A stretch of DNA of 64,000 bases from Noviherbaspirillum aerium (GCF_008929045.1 NZ_VFAH01000002.1:434001-498000), one strand, 5' to 3'. Positions 42,039-51,904 are shown, counted from the stretch's first letter. Program-made: numbers and translations. The notes: generated by a model not told the origin, from the letters alone.

Positions 42039-42893
42039 TCAATCGCCTTCGAATTCCGGCTTCTGCTTGGCGACGAAGGCATGATAGGCGCGATGGAAAT
42101 CATTGGTCGCCATGCAGATCGCCTGTGCCTGGGCTTCGGCTTCGATCGCCTCGTCCACGCCCATGTTCCATTCCTGGTGCAGCATTTTCTTGGTCATGCC
42201 GTGCGCGAAGGTCGGGCCGTGCGCAAGCTGGCCGGCAAACTGCTGCGCTTCCGCAAGCAGGCTCTCCGGCGCGACGAGACGGTTGAAGAAGCCCCAGCGC
42301 TCCGCCTCTTCCCCGCCCATGGCGCGGCCGCTGTACAGCAGTTCCGAGGCGCGGCCCTGCCCGATGATGCGCGGAAGGATGGCGCAGGCGCCCATGTCGC
42401 AGCCGGCCAGTCCGACCCGGGTGAACAGGAAGGCGGTCTTGCTGCGCGCGGTGCCCATGCGGATGTCGGACGCCAGCGCGAGGATGGCGCCGGCGCCGGC
42501 GCAGATGCCGTCGATGGCGGCGACGATCGGCTGCGGGCAGGCGCGCATCGCCTTCACCAGGTCGCCGGTCATGCGGGTGAAGGCGAGCAGGCCCGGCATG
42601 TCGAGTCGGGTGAGCGGACCGATGATGTCGTGCACGTCGCCGCCCGAGCAAAAGTTTTCGCCGGCGCCGGCGATGACGATGGCCTTGATGTCGTCGGCAT
42701 AGGACAGCTCGCGGAACAGGTCGCGCAGTTCGGCATAGGAATCGAAGGTCAGCGGATTCTTGCGTTCCGGGCGGTCCAGCGTGAGCGTGGCGACGCGCTC
42801 CTTGACTTCGAAGCGGAAGTGCCGCGCCTCGTAGCCGGCAAGCGATGTCCGGTTGCCCGGCAATTGTTGTGGTTCTCCTGGCAGGTAGCGCAT
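42039..42893 (-). CDS. Enoyl-CoA hydratase/isomerase family protein
   Basis: 284 residues of the crotonase fold. The oxyanion-hole motifs are [17 protein letters not shown] and [20 protein letters not shown]; an acidic residue around [18 protein letters not shown] occupies the usual catalytic position. The [15 protein letters not shown]-like C-terminal helix region is also typical. Likely a hydration or ring-opening step on the CoA-bound intermediate. Encoded 12 bases after the MarR gene. Confidence 0.9.
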   Translation of the reverse strand: MRYLPGEPQQLPGNRTSLAGYEARHFRFEVKERVATLTLDRPERKNPLTFDSYAELRDLFRELSYADDIKAIVIAGAGENFCSGGDVHDIIGPLTRLDMPGLLAFTRMTGDLVKAMRACPQPIVAAIDGICAGAGAILALASDIRMGTARSKTAFLFTRVGLAGCDMGACAILPRIIGQGRASELLYSGRAMGGEEAERWGFFNRLVAPESLLAEAQQFAGQLAHGPTFAHGMTKKMLHQEWNMGVDEAIEAEAQAQAICMATNDFHRAYHAFVAKQKPEFEGD

Positions 42894-42905
42894 GTGGATT
42901 CCTCG

Positions 42906-43490
42906 TTATTCCTGGTTATCTTTGTCGCCGGCCTCGGGGCCGTTGAGGTGATGCTTGATCTTGGACAGCAGCTCGATGAGCGCGGCTTTTTCGCCGGCGG
43001 TCAGGCCGCCCAGCATTTCCTCGATCCAGCTTTCATGCACCGCCGCCATGCGGCTGAAGGCGCGGCGCCCGGCGGGCGTGAGCTTGACGCTGTAGGCGCG
43101 CCTGTCGTTCGGGTCGGGCACGCGCACCACCAGCTTTTCCTGTTCCAGCTGGTCGGTGATGCCGGTGATGTTGCCGCCGGTGACCATCATCCGTTTCGAC
43201 AGCTCGCCCATGCGCAAGCCTTCCGGATGGCGTTCCAGCTGCGCCATCAGGTCGAAGCGCGGCAGCGTGATGCCGAATTCGCCGCGCAGCCGGGAGCGTA
43301 TGCGGTCTTCGACCAGCACCGTGCAGGACAGCATGCGCAGCCACAGCCGCAGCGACTGGTGATGATTCTTGTCGAGCCGGCTTTCGAGATCGAAGATCCG
43401 CGCGGAGTCGGGCTCAGTCCGCTGCTCGGTCTTCTGCACCGTCCTCTGCCCGGTGTCCTGTACCGCCGTCGTGATTGTCTTGCGTGGCAT
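42906..43490 (-). CDS. MarR-family regulator of the aromatic-CoA operon
   Basis: 194 residues. After a polar N-terminal extension of about 40 residues comes a MarR winged-helix domain (FGITLPRFDLMAQLERHPEGLRMGELSKRMMVTGGNITGITDQLEQEKLVVRVPDPNDRRAYSVKLTPAGR is the region, residues about 72-142). MarR proteins in aromatic-CoA operons usually sense the CoA thioester and derepress. It lies inside the operon it probably controls. A candidate operator lies near 48564-48579 upstream of the first gene. Confidence 0.85.
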   Translation of the reverse strand: MPRKTITTAVQDTGQRTVQKTEQRTEPDSARIFDLESRLDKNHHQSLRLWLRMLSCTVLVEDRIRSRLRGEFGITLPRFDLMAQLERHPEGLRMGELSKRMMVTGGNITGITDQLEQEKLVVRVPDPNDRRAYSVKLTPAGRRAFSRMAAVHESWIEEMLGGLTAGEKAALIELLSKIKHHLNGPEAGDKDNQE

Positions 43491-43500
43491 GAATGCTTCC

Positions 43501-44292
43501 TTACATGATTTCGCCGCCGGCCACGGCGATGGCCTGGCCGTTCATCGCCGACGACTGCGGCAGGCACAGCCAGACCACGGCGCCGGCGACTTCCTCGGGC
43601 GCGATCAGGCGCTTCTGCGGATTGCCGGCGGTGAGTTCGGCGCGGGCCTGCTCGGGATTGCGCGCGGTCTTCTGCACGATGTTGGCCACCGTTTCCCTGA
43701 CCATGTCGGTGTCGGTATAGCCCGGGCAGACGGCATTCACCGTCACGCCCTTGGTCGCCAGTTCCAGCGCCAGCGCGCGGGTCAGGCCGATCACGCCATG
43801 CTTGGCGGCGCAGTAGGCCGACACATAGGCATAACCGGTGAGGCCGGCGGTGCTGGCGATGTTGACCACGCGTCCCCAGCCCTTTTCCAGCATGCCCGGC
43901 AACGCGGCCCGGGTGCAGTGGAAGGTGCCTTCGAGATTGACCGACAGCATTTCGCGCCAGAGCTGCGCATCGGTCTTGAGGAAGGGCGCGGAGTGCGCCT
44001 GCCCCGCATTGTTGACCAAAATGTCGACCGTGCCGCGCCGGGCGGCGGCGGCAAATGCGGCGGCAACCGCATCGCTATCGGCGACATCGGCGGCAAAGCA
44101 TGCCACCTCACCCACGGCCGCCAATTCCCGCGCCGCCGCATCGAGCGTCTGCCGGTTGCGGCCCAGCAGGCTGACGGCGGCGCCCTGCTCCAGCAAGGCG
44201 CGGGCGATCGCCGCGCCGATGCCGCGTCCGCCGCCGGTCACCAGCGCATGCTTGCCGCTCAATGGGCCTGGCTTGTGTTCCCCGGGCATCAT
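43501..44292 (-). CDS. Short-chain dehydrogenase/reductase
   Basis: 263 residues with the SDR cofactor motif [12 protein letters not shown] (about residue 18), [10 protein letters not shown], and the catalytic Ser...Tyr-x-x-x-Lys ([20 protein letters not shown]). C-terminal [12 protein letters not shown] is typical of 3-hydroxyacyl-CoA dehydrogenase-type SDRs. GGAGGGCAC precedes ATG 44292, and the start overlaps the end of the monooxygenase gene. Probably oxidises the hydroxyacyl-CoA made by the hydratase. Confidence 0.9.
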   Translation of the reverse strand: MMPGEHKPGPLSGKHALVTGGGRGIGAAIARALLEQGAAVSLLGRNRQTLDAAARELAAVGEVACFAADVADSDAVAAAFAAAARRGTVDILVNNAGQAHSAPFLKTDAQLWREMLSVNLEGTFHCTRAALPGMLEKGWGRVVNIASTAGLTGYAYVSAYCAAKHGVIGLTRALALELATKGVTVNAVCPGYTDTDMVRETVANIVQKTARNPEQARAELTAGNPQKRLIAPEEVAGAVVWLCLPQSSAMNGQAIAVAGGEIM

Positions 44293-46718
44293 GTGCCCTC
44301 CATCAGGCGGGCCGCGATCTGCTGCGGCGTCAGGCCGCTGCTGGCGGCGGCCATCTGCCGCTCGCGTTCGAGATTGCGTTCCAGCTGTATCTTCGCCGGC
44401 CGGTACTGCTTCGGCCATTCGATGCCGGTGTAGCCGATCTTCGCCGCTTCATTCAGCGTCCAGGCGGGATTGGCCAGGTGCGGCCGGGCGATCGCGCACA
44501 GGTCGGCGCGGCCGGCGGCGATGATGCTGTTGGCATGATCGGCTTCATAGATGGCGCCGACGGCGATCGTGGGAATGCCGACTTCGTTGCGGATGCGGTC
44601 GGAGAACGGCGTCTGGAACATGCGCCCGTAGACCGGCTGCTCCTTCTTGCTGACCTGGCCGGAAGAGCAGTCGATCATGTCGGCGCCGGCGTCCTTGAAC
44701 AGCCTGGCGATGTGCACCGCGTCGGCCGGCGTGATGCCGCCCTCGACCCAGTCATGCGCCGAGATGCGCACGCTGATCGGCTTGTCCTGCGGCCAGGCTG
44801 CGCGGATGGCGGCGAACACCTGCAGCGGGAAACGGCAGCGGTTCTCCAGGGTGCCGCCGTATTCATCGCTGCGCTTGTTGGTCAGCGGCGAGATGAAGCT
44901 CGACAGCAGATAGCCGTGGGCGCAATGCAGTTCCAGCCAGTCGAAGCCGGCTTCGGCAGCGGCCCGCGTGGCGCTGACGAATTCCGCGAGGATGCGCTCC
45001 ATGTCCTGCGGCGTGGCGGCGCGCGCGGCCTGCGATACGCCCTCGATGTATTGCTGTTCCGATGCGGCCACCAGCGGCCAGTTGCCGTCGTCGAGCGGCA
45101 GGTCGATGCCGTCCCAGGCGCGCCGGGTCGATCCCTTGGGTCCGGCATGGCCGAGCTGTACCGCGATCCTGGCATCGGTGCTCTGGTGAATGAAATCGAC
45201 GATGCGCTTCCAGGCGGCCGTATGCTCGGGCGCATACAGCCCCGGGCATCCGGGCGTGATGCGCGCATCGGCGGCGACGCAGGTCATCTCGGCGAACACC
45301 ATGCCGGCGCCGCCCATGGCGCGGCTGCCGAGATGCACCAGGTGATAATCGCCCGCGACGCCGTCGACGGCGGAATACTGTGCCATCGGCGACACCACGA
45401 TTCGGTTCTTCAGCACCGTGTTGCGCAGGCGGTAAGGCGTGAGCATCGGCGGGATGCTCTTGCCGCCGGCGGGCGGAACATACTCCAGCCCGGCCTGGGC
45501 GAAGGCGCGCCCGGCGATCCAGTCTTCATAGCGCCGCACATATTCCGGATCGCGCAGGCGCAGGTTCTCATGCGAGATGCGCTGGCTGCGGGTGAGCATG
45601 GAGTAGGCGAACTGCTCTGCGTCGAGGCGGGAATAGCGGTCCACGTTCTCGAACCATTCCATGGAATTGCGCGCGGCGTTCTGTATCTTCAGCACTTCGA
45701 CCGAACGCAGCGACTGGTAGTCTTCCAGCACCTGCTCGAGCGCATGCCGCGTCTCCTTTCCATCCTCGGCATGGCCGCCGTGCCGGCTGAAACAGTTCGC
45801 CAGTTCGATCGCATCCTCCAGCGCCAGCTTGGTGCCGGAGCCGATGGAGAAATGCGCGGTATGCGCGGCGTCGCCCATCAGCACCACCGGAACGCGCCTG
45901 CCCTGGATCTCGTTCCACTGCACCCAGGTATTGCAGACCACGCGCGGGAAATTGATCCAGATGGCCGAACCGCGCAGATGCTTCGCATTGCTCAGCAGGG
46001 CATGGCCGTCGAGATAGCGCGCGAACAATCGCTCGCAGAAGGCGATGCCCTCTTCCTGGCTCATGGCGTCGAGCCCGGCCTTCTTCCAGGTGTCTTCCGG
46101 CGTCTCGACGATGAAGGTCGATGTGTCGCCGTCGAACTGGTAGATGTGCGCCTGGAACCAGCCGTGTTCGGTCTGCTCGAAGGCGAAGGTGAAGGCATCG
46201 AACAGTTTCTTCGTGCCCAGCCAGACGAAGCGGCAGTTGCGCGTTTCGACCTCGGGTCGGAAGGTGTCGGCATAGCGGTTGCGGATGCGGCTGTTGAGGC
46301 CGTCGCTGGCGATCACCAGGTCGGCATCGTAGGTAGCGGCGATTTCCCGGTCGTCGCCGACATCGGTTTCGAACACCAGCTTCACGCCGAGCTGTTCGCA
46401 GCGTTCCTGCAGGATGTTGAGCAGGCGCTTGCGGCCGATGCCGCAGAAACCGTGGCCGCTCGAGCGTATGGTCTTGCCCTTGAAATTGACTTCGATGTCG
46501 TCCCAGTGATTGAAGGAGCGCAGGATCGTGCGCGCCGTGTCCTCGTCGGCAGCCGTCAGGTTGCCCAGCGTCTGGTCGGAAAACACCACGCCCCAGCCGA
46601 AGGTGTCGTAAGGACGGTTGCGCTCGATCACCGTGATGTCATGGCGCGGGTTCTGCTTTTTCATCAGCAGGCTGAAATACAGCCCGGCGGGTCCGCCGCC
46701 GATACAAACGATTTTCAT
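44289..46718 (-). CDS. abmA: 2-aminobenzoyl-CoA monooxygenase/reductase-like fusion (salicylyl-CoA 5-hydroxylase/OYE type)
   Basis: 809 residues, two enzymes in one chain. Residues 1-390 form a FAD-dependent aromatic-CoA hydroxylase ([47 protein letters not shown]). Residues about 410-780 form an old-yellow-enzyme-type FMN reductase ([12 protein letters not shown]-like [52 protein letters not shown]). This fusion is the hallmark of the 2-aminobenzoyl-CoA monooxygenase/reductase of Azoarcus evansii, which hydroxylates and then dearomatises the ring; annotation pipelines often call it salicylyl-CoA 5-hydroxylase/oxidoreductase. The operon (CoA ligase, RidA) favours the 2-aminobenzoate role. Confidence 0.8.
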   Translation of the reverse strand: MKIVCIGGGPAGLYFSLLMKKQNPRHDITVIERNRPYDTFGWGVVFSDQTLGNLTAADEDTARTILRSFNHWDDIEVNFKGKTIRSSGHGFCGIGRKRLLNILQERCEQLGVKLVFETDVGDDREIAATYDADLVIASDGLNSRIRNRYADTFRPEVETRNCRFVWLGTKKLFDAFTFAFEQTEHGWFQAHIYQFDGDTSTFIVETPEDTWKKAGLDAMSQEEGIAFCERLFARYLDGHALLSNAKHLRGSAIWINFPRVVCNTWVQWNEIQGRRVPVVLMGDAAHTAHFSIGSGTKLALEDAIELANCFSRHGGHAEDGKETRHALEQVLEDYQSLRSVEVLKIQNAARNSMEWFENVDRYSRLDAEQFAYSMLTRSQRISHENLRLRDPEYVRRYEDWIAGRAFAQAGLEYVPPAGGKSIPPMLTPYRLRNTVLKNRIVVSPMAQYSAVDGVAGDYHLVHLGSRAMGGAGMVFAEMTCVAADARITPGCPGLYAPEHTAAWKRIVDFIHQSTDARIAVQLGHAGPKGSTRRAWDGIDLPLDDGNWPLVAASEQQYIEGVSQAARAATPQDMERILAEFVSATRAAAEAGFDWLELHCAHGYLLSSFISPLTNKRSDEYGGTLENRCRFPLQVFAAIRAAWPQDKPISVRISAHDWVEGGITPADAVHIARLFKDAGADMIDCSSGQVSKKEQPVYGRMFQTPFSDRIRNEVGIPTIAVGAIYEADHANSIIAAGRADLCAIARPHLANPAWTLNEAAKIGYTGIEWPKQYRPAKIQLERNLERERQMAAASSGLTPQQIAARLMEGT

Positions 46719-46845
46719 GGGGTCTTCATCCTTTGCTGCCCGGTTGCCGGGATCGCGGCTGCGTGTTCCGGCTATCAGTTCCTGGTTGGCGCTAGGTCAG
46801 CTGCCTTCATCTGTCTTCAGCTGACCATCGATTGTCCGTCCGCTC

Positions 46846-48462
46846 TCAACTTGCTTCCTGCCGCAGCCTGAAGCGCTGCAGCTTTCCGGTTTCCGTGCGC
46901 GGCAAGGCATCCCGGTATTCGATGGCGCGCGGATACTTGTACGGTGCGATGCTTTGCTTCACATGATCCTGCAGCTGCCTGGTGAGTTCCGCCGACGGCG
47001 CGCCGCCCTGCTTGAGCACGACATAGGCTTTCACGATCTGCCCGCGCTCCTCGTCCGGCACGCCGATGACCGCGCATTCGGCAACCGCGGGATGCTTGAG
47101 CAGCGCATCTTCCACTTCGGGGCCGGCGATGTTGTAGCCGGCGGAAATAATCATGTCGTCGGTGCGCGCCCGGTACCAGAAGTAGCCGTCGGCATCCATC
47201 TCGAAGGCGTCGCCGGTCAGGTTCCAGCCATGCTGCACGTAATTGGCCTGGCGCGGATCGGACAGGTAGCGGCAGCCGGTTGGTCCCCGCACCGCGAGTC
47301 GGCCGGTCTTGCCGGGACCGAGCGGTCGGCCTTCATCGTCGAGCACGCAGGCCTGGTAGCCCGGCACCGGTTTGCCGACCGCGCCCGGGCGGATGTCGGC
47401 GCCCGACGCCGAGATGAAGATATGCAGCATCTCGGTGGAACCGATGCCATCAATCATCGCGATGCCGGTGGCGCGCTGCCAGGCATCGCGCGTGGCGGTG
47501 GGCAGGGCTTCGCCGGCGGACACCGATTTCTTCAGGCTGGAAATGTCGTAGCGATCGGCGAAGGCAATCATCTGCCGGTAGAAGGTGGGCGCGGTGAAGC
47601 AGATGGTGGTGCGGAATTCCTGTACCGCCTGCATCAGCGTCTCCGGCGTCAGTTTTTCCAGCAGCACCGCCGTGGCGCCGGCGCGCAGCGGAAAGAGCAG
47701 CAGGCCGCCGAGGCCGAAGGTGAACGCCAGCGGCGGCGTGCCGATGATGATGTCGTCCTGCTGCACCTGCAGCACGGATTTCGGGAAGCAATCGCAGGCG
47801 GCGAGAATGTCGCGATGGAAGTGCATCGTCCCCTTCGGCTTGCCGGTCGTGCCTGACGTGAATGCGATCAGGCAGACGTCTTCCGCGGAGGTATCCGCCG
47901 CCTCGAATTGTGCGGGCCTGGAGCTCATCAGTTGTTCCAGGCCTTCGGATGTTTCGCCGCCGAAATAGACGACTTGCCCGAGCATGCCGCTCTGCTCGCG
48001 CGCCTTTTCCAGTTCGTCCTTCAAGCCGTCGGCGCACAAGGCCGCGCCGACCTGCGCCTTGTCGATGATGACCGCCAGTTCCGGCGCGCGCAGCAGCGGC
48101 ATGGTCGGAACGGCAATGCATCCCGCCTTCCATACCGCGAGAACCGAGGCGGCCATCATGGGGTGGTTGGCGCCGCGCAGCAGCACCCGGCTACCCGGAA
48201 TCAGCCGCATGTCTTCGGTCAGCACGCCGGCGATGCGGTTGACCTTGTCGAGCAGCTCGGCATAGGTCCATGTTTCCGAGCGGCTGCGCAATGCCGGCTT
48301 GTCGCCGAGTCCCGCCGCCACGGCCTTGTCGAGCAGTTCGCTTGCGCAGTTCAGCCGTGCCGGGTAATGCAGTTCCGGCAGGTCGAACAGAAACTCGGGC
48401 CACTGTTCCCTTGGCGGAAGGCTGTCCATGGCAAAACTGTCCATCTGCTTCGTGTGCTTCAT
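46846..48462 (-). CDS. abmG: 2-aminobenzoate/benzoate-CoA ligase-family enzyme
   Basis: 538 residues, adenylate-forming ligase. The P-loop is FTSGTTGKPKGTMHFH; the adenylation motif region is IDGIGSTEMLHIF; DGYFWYRARTDDMIISAGYNIAGPEVE and the C-terminal PRTETGKLQRFRLR contain the hinge and catalytic Lys. It activates an aromatic acid to its CoA thioester in the cytoplasm, the entry step of the pathway. First gene of the operon, with AGGAGCGGAC before ATG 48462; a 127-base gap separates it from the monooxygenase gene. Substrate (anthranilate rather than benzoate) is inferred from the fused monooxygenase and RidA. Confidence 0.82.
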   Translation of the reverse strand: MKHTKQMDSFAMDSLPPREQWPEFLFDLPELHYPARLNCASELLDKAVAAGLGDKPALRSRSETWTYAELLDKVNRIAGVLTEDMRLIPGSRVLLRGANHPMMAASVLAVWKAGCIAVPTMPLLRAPELAVIIDKAQVGAALCADGLKDELEKAREQSGMLGQVVYFGGETSEGLEQLMSSRPAQFEAADTSAEDVCLIAFTSGTTGKPKGTMHFHRDILAACDCFPKSVLQVQQDDIIIGTPPLAFTFGLGGLLLFPLRAGATAVLLEKLTPETLMQAVQEFRTTICFTAPTFYRQMIAFADRYDISSLKKSVSAGEALPTATRDAWQRATGIAMIDGIGSTEMLHIFISASGADIRPGAVGKPVPGYQACVLDDEGRPLGPGKTGRLAVRGPTGCRYLSDPRQANYVQHGWNLTGDAFEMDADGYFWYRARTDDMIISAGYNIAGPEVEDALLKHPAVAECAVIGVPDEERGQIVKAYVVLKQGGAPSAELTRQLQDHVKQSIAPYKYPRAIEYRDALPRTETGKLQRFRLRQEAS

Positions 48463-48563
48463 GTCCGCTCCTCATGGTCAGCATGGTCGGGATACCGAGG
48501 CTGCACTGCTACAAACACCGTTACAAACGCTGCTGCAAGCTGCGATTCCGCAGACCGCAATAT

Positions 48564-48579
48564 ACTTTAACTCTAAACT
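48564..48579. promoter_or_regulatory. Imperfect AT-rich palindrome upstream of the CoA-ligase operon
   Basis: A partly symmetric ACTTTAAC/TCTAAACT element in an AT-rich pocket, about 100 bases upstream of the ligase start, in the position expected for a MarR operator. Symmetry is only partial, so support is weak. Confidence 0.3.
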
Positions 48580-48683
48580 ATTTTGGCTTCAAGCTTTTTG
48601 GCATGGCATATTCATGTTGACGCCTGTCAATGGAATTGCATGGAGAGATAGAGAGAGGGGGCGGTTCGGGAGTGCTTCAAATG

Positions 48684-48712
48684 AAAACACGCGGAACATG
48701 TCCGCGTGTTTT
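48684..48712. terminator. Bidirectional-looking terminator after nsrR
   Basis: AAAACACGCGGA and TCCGCGTGTTTT form a perfect 12-bp stem with a 5-base loop; the flanking A4/T4 tracts give a T-run on either strand. It follows the nsrR stop (48756, minus strand) by about 45 bases. Confidence 0.75.
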
Positions 48713-48755
48713 CCGGAGTACCTGCGTTCGAGGTCGGTGCGTCGGGGGACCGGGC

Positions 48756-49208
48756 TCAGGCCGGCAGCTTCGTCCCGCGGATTTCTATTCCCTTCAGCGT
48801 GCGGCCCTTCTTCGGCATCAGGCTGTCGAGCGTGACGTCATCGAGCACGCCGAGGAAGGCATCGGTGGCGCGGGAGAGCACGCCTTTCAGGCCGCAGCCT
48901 GATGAATAGGCGCAACCCTGGTCTTCGGCATCGAAACAGGCGGCCATGTAGAAGTCGGTCTCGGTCTGCCGCACCACATCGCCGATCCGGATGTCCTTCG
49001 GATTGCGTCCGAGGCGCAGGCCGCCGCTTCTGCCGCGCACGGTTTCGATGAAGCCCTGCACGCCCAGCTGGTGCACCACCTTGGTCAGATGATTTTTTGC
49101 TATGCCGTGTGTGTCGGCGATGTCGCTGATCGTGACCAGTCGATCGGGATTGGCGGCCAGGTGCATGAGGGTACGAAGCGCGTAGTCGGTATAGCTGGTC
49201 AGTCGCAT
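48756..49208 (-). CDS. nsrR: NsrR, Rrf2-family nitric-oxide-sensing repressor
   Basis: 150 residues: an N-terminal winged helix (MRLTSYTDYALRTLMHLAAN), GIAKNHLTKVVHQLGVQGFI as recognition region, RGRSGGLRLGR wing, and three Cys (AACFDAEDQGCAYSSGCGLKG) that hold the Fe-S cluster whose nitrosylation relieves repression. ATG 49208 is the conserved family start; an ATG ten codons earlier adds a non-conserved tail. It is 179 bases downstream of nnrS on the same strand, and a textbook NsrR site precedes nnrS, so the two form one nitric-oxide response unit. Confidence 0.92.
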   Translation of the reverse strand: MRLTSYTDYALRTLMHLAANPDRLVTISDIADTHGIAKNHLTKVVHQLGVQGFIETVRGRSGGLRLGRNPKDIRIGDVVRQTETDFYMAACFDAEDQGCAYSSGCGLKGVLSRATDAFLGVLDDVTLDSLMPKKGRTLKGIEIRGTKLPA

Positions 49209-49387
49209 TTGGGGCCGCCTGTTGGTCTGCTGGTGCAATAAGACGCATGTATTTTACAGCTTTATGCGGGCGCCGAGCTGTTGCCTGCGCTTGCCTGTCG
49301 CTGCCTGCCACTTGCCCGCCGCTGTGCAGGCCGGTCCGTGACGCAAGGAAAGCCGGCCATCCGAACCAGCCGTTCTTGCCCGCACGC

Positions 49388-50587
49388 TCAGCCTTCGCCG
49401 CCGTCGACGCGCGCGGCGAACAGGTAGGGGCCGTAAAGCGCAAGATACAGTCCGAAGGCCGCGCTCCAGCAGACGGCGGCCGCGAGCAGCGCGATCATGC
49501 CGCTCGGGTCGATGCCGAGAGCGGCGGCGACGCGCGCCACCGCGCCGGCCTGTATCAGCACATACATCGCGGTTTCGATGCGTCCCGCCTTCAGTTGCCG
49601 CCCGGTGTGGCCGAGCGCGGTGCGGGTGATCATGCCGATGATGAGACCGGCCATGGATCCCACCGCGAGCGCATGCAGCGCCGCGCTTTGCGCAACGATG
49701 CCGAACGCATGCAATGCCATGAGCGCGAACCCGATCGGAATCCAGCCATAGGAAAGATGCAGTATCCACAACAGCGGATGGCGCAGCGATGCCGCCGGCC
49801 TCCAGCCGAACAGGCGGGTCGCCTGGGCAACCGCGGCGCAGGTGGCCAGCGCGCCCATCAGCGGCCCCGGAACGCCGGCGACGATGCCGGCCGCGGCGGC
49901 CAGCGTTGCACCCATCACGATGCGATCGCGCCGGTCATCGATGACCGGCGCGGAACCGGGCGCGCCGTTTCTGGTGAACATGGGAATCACCCGGCCGCCG
50001 ATGATGGCTTCGATGATGACGATGACGAGGATCGCCGCTTCCACGAAGGTCGTCGGCGATGCCTGTGTCCAGCCGAGGGCCGCAGCATGGTAGCCGGCGT
50101 TGCAGGCCGTCAGCAGGCCAAGCAGGACGATGAGCATCATGTTGCGCTTGTTGCCCGCCCGCTTGAGCACCTGATACAAGGGATAAGCGGCCACCGGCAG
50201 GAATGCCATGTCTGCAACTGCCGCCGCCGCCGGACCGGCAAACAGCATCGCCGCCCTGCCCGCCAGCCATACCGCGCAGATGGCGGCCAGCGTTTTGCCG
50301 CGGGGCGTCCAGAGGCCGGTCCAGTTGCGGCCGGCGGTGTACATGAAACCGATGATGATGGCGGCGGCGAATCCGAACACCATTTCATGCGCATGCCAGC
50401 TCGCCGTGATGTTGGCCGACAGCCGCAGCCAGCCATACAGATGTGCGATCCAGAGCGGTACGCTGACTGCGGCAAAGGCGGCGCCGAGCAGATAGAAGGG
50501 GCGAAAGCCGAGGCGAAACAGCGGCCGGTTCCGGGATTGCGGCTCGCGCCCGTCGAGGACGCCGCCTTCAATGGTGATAAGTGCCAT
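49388..50587 (-). CDS. nnrS: NnrS, multi-pass nitric-oxide-response membrane protein
   Basis: 399 residues with about 12 hydrophobic helices. The N-terminal FRLGFRPFYLLGAAFAAVSV and internal SWHAHEMVFGFAAAIIIGFM and GRVIPMFTRNGAPG are NnrS signatures; His residues in the SWHAHE motif are candidate haem/copper ligands. NnrS protects against NO-derived iron-dinitrosyl stress in other bacteria. The NsrR box at 50601-50623 is 14 bases before the start codon, and an FNR-like site lies near 50690. Confidence 0.92.
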   Translation of the reverse strand: MALITIEGGVLDGREPQSRNRPLFRLGFRPFYLLGAAFAAVSVPLWIAHLYGWLRLSANITASWHAHEMVFGFAAAIIIGFMYTAGRNWTGLWTPRGKTLAAICAVWLAGRAAMLFAGPAAAAVADMAFLPVAAYPLYQVLKRAGNKRNMMLIVLLGLLTACNAGYHAAALGWTQASPTTFVEAAILVIVIIEAIIGGRVIPMFTRNGAPGSAPVIDDRRDRIVMGATLAAAAGIVAGVPGPLMGALATCAAVAQATRLFGWRPAASLRHPLLWILHLSYGWIPIGFALMALHAFGIVAQSAALHALAVGSMAGLIIGMITRTALGHTGRQLKAGRIETAMYVLIQAGAVARVAAALGIDPSGMIALLAAAVCWSAAFGLYLALYGPYLFAARVDGGEG

Positions 50588-50600
50588 GTCAGTCTCATTT

Positions 50601-50623
50601 AAGATGCATTAATTATGCATCTT
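50601..50623. promoter_or_regulatory. NsrR operator
   Basis: AAGATGCAT-N5-ATGCATCTT, the classical 11-1-11 NsrR palindrome; symmetry extends outward to give perfect 16-base arms over 50594-50630. It overlaps the nnrS leader. Confidence 0.9.
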
Positions 50624-50689
50624 AAATGAGGGCATGCGCGACGGGCAACTGAAATAAGCGCCGGACGCGGCACAATAATTTTCAGGAAT

Positions 50690-50703
50690 TTGATCTGGAT
50701 CAT
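50690..50703. promoter_or_regulatory. FNR/ANR-like site upstream of nnrS
   Basis: TTGAT-CTGG-ATCAT matches the FNR-family consensus TTGAT-N4-ATCAA with one mismatch, about 103 bases upstream of the nnrS start. It would combine oxygen sensing (or Dnr-type NO sensing) with NsrR repression. Confidence 0.6.
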
Positions 50704-50792
50704 TCACGCGCGAGGCCGCCCCATGCACTGGCAATGCGCCGGCGGCCTTGACCGGAATGCCCGGGAAGGAAAATCTCGGGAGGGTCGCGGCG

Positions 50793-50829
50793 CGGTTTGC
50801 GGACGAAGGCGAACTCCATCCGCAAACCG
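50793..50829 (-). terminator. Hairpin downstream of the Bug receptor gene
   Basis: Arms CGGTTTGCGGA (50793-50803) and TCCGCAAACCG (50819-50829), perfect 11-bp stem, 15-base loop, 20 bases past the stop at 50849. No strong T-run. Confidence 0.55.
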
Positions 50830-50848
50830 GGATTGCTGCTTGCTGCGC

Positions 50849-51820
50849 TCAGTCGAGCGTGATCTTCTGATCCTTGATCAGCTTGTGCCAGCGCACGGTT
50901 TCGCTGCGCAGCAGGTCGGTGTACTGCTGCGGCGTGCTTCCCACCGGTTCGACGCCGAATTCGATGAGGCGCTGCTTGACGGCGGGTTGATTGATCGCGC
51001 TGACGATCTGCTTGTTCAGGGTATTGAGCACGTCGGCAGGAAGGCCGGCCGGCGCCACCACGCCGACCAGCGCCGCCGCTTCCACGTTCTTGTAGCCGAG
51101 TTCGGCGAAGGTCGGCACGTCCGGCAGCTGCGGCAGGCGGGTCGGGTTCGCCACCGCGAGCGGGCGCAGCTTGCCGCTCTTGATGAAGCCGCCTCCGGCC
51201 GCGAGGTCAACCATCATGGCCGGGATCTGGCCGCCGACGACATCGTTGAGCGAAGGCGCGGCGCCGCGATAAGCGATATGGACCATGTGCAGGCCGGCAT
51301 TCACCTTCAGCAATTCCATGGCCAGATGATGCGGACTGCCGGCTCCGGCGGAGCCGTAGTTCACGCTGCCCGGACGGGCCTTGGCCTTGGCGATGAAATC
51401 CTTCGCATCCTTGGCATCCGACGCCGGGCCGACAACGAGAATCATCGGGAAGCGGCCCATCAGCGTTACCGGCGCCAGGTCCTTTTCCGGGTTGTATGTC
51501 AGCTTGGAGTACAGCGCCGAGTTGAATACCATGGTGCCGTTGTCGGCATTGAGGATGGTATAGCCGTCGGGCGCGGAACGCGCCGTTTCGGCAGCGGCAA
51601 TGGCGGTATTGCCGCCGGCCTTGTTTTCAATGACGACGGGTTGCCCGATCTGCTGGGAGAGCGTCTGGCCGACCGTTCTCGCCAGGAAATCCGAACCGCC
51701 GCCCGGCGGATACGGCACCAGCCAGCGGATCGTCTTGCTGGGATAGGCCTGCGCATGCGCGGTGGTGCTCGCAATCAATGCCGGCAGCGTAAGCAGGCAG
51801 GCAGCAATTATTTTCTTCAC
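50849..51820 (-). CDS. Bug-family periplasmic solute receptor (tripartite tricarboxylate transporter type)
   Basis: 323 residues with a Sec signal (IIAACLLTLPALIASTTAHA) and the Bug hallmarks YPSKTIRWLVPYPPGGGSDFLAR and NYGSAGAGSPHHLAMELL and VAYRGAAP-type HIAYRGAAPSLNDVVGGQIP. Bug proteins bind carboxylated compounds through water-mediated contacts; many are orphan receptors without membrane partners, as here. Divergent from the IclR regulator. Ligand unknown; the shared operator with the P450 gene suggests a common inducer. Confidence 0.9.
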   Translation of the reverse strand: MKKIIAACLLTLPALIASTTAHAQAYPSKTIRWLVPYPPGGGSDFLARTVGQTLSQQIGQPVVIENKAGGNTAIAAAETARSAPDGYTILNADNGTMVFNSALYSKLTYNPEKDLAPVTLMGRFPMILVVGPASDAKDAKDFIAKAKARPGSVNYGSAGAGSPHHLAMELLKVNAGLHMVHIAYRGAAPSLNDVVGGQIPAMMVDLAAGGGFIKSGKLRPLAVANPTRLPQLPDVPTFAELGYKNVEAAALVGVVAPAGLPADVLNTLNKQIVSAINQPAVKQRLIEFGVEPVGSTPQQYTDLLRSETVRWHKLIKDQKITLD

Positions 51821-51869
51821 ATTCTTCTCCTGAAAATTGGTGGGACGCCATTGTTGATTGTTATGTTGC

Positions 51870-51904
51870 CGCGTTTTTGCGTAATACTACTACGCTAATC
51901 GTAA
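51870..51904. promoter_or_regulatory. Regulator site shared with the P450 promoter (copy A)
   Basis: A 35-base TTTTTGCGTAAT...ACTACG...CGTAA element between the divergent Bug and IclR genes. Its counterpart on the minus strand at 57997-58034 matches at 29 of 34 aligned positions with one one-base gap. Probable IclR operator. Confidence 0.65.

Noticed and set aside
44262-46871. 869-codon plus-strand open frame
   Set aside because: Antisense shadow of the monooxygenase/reductase fusion gene.
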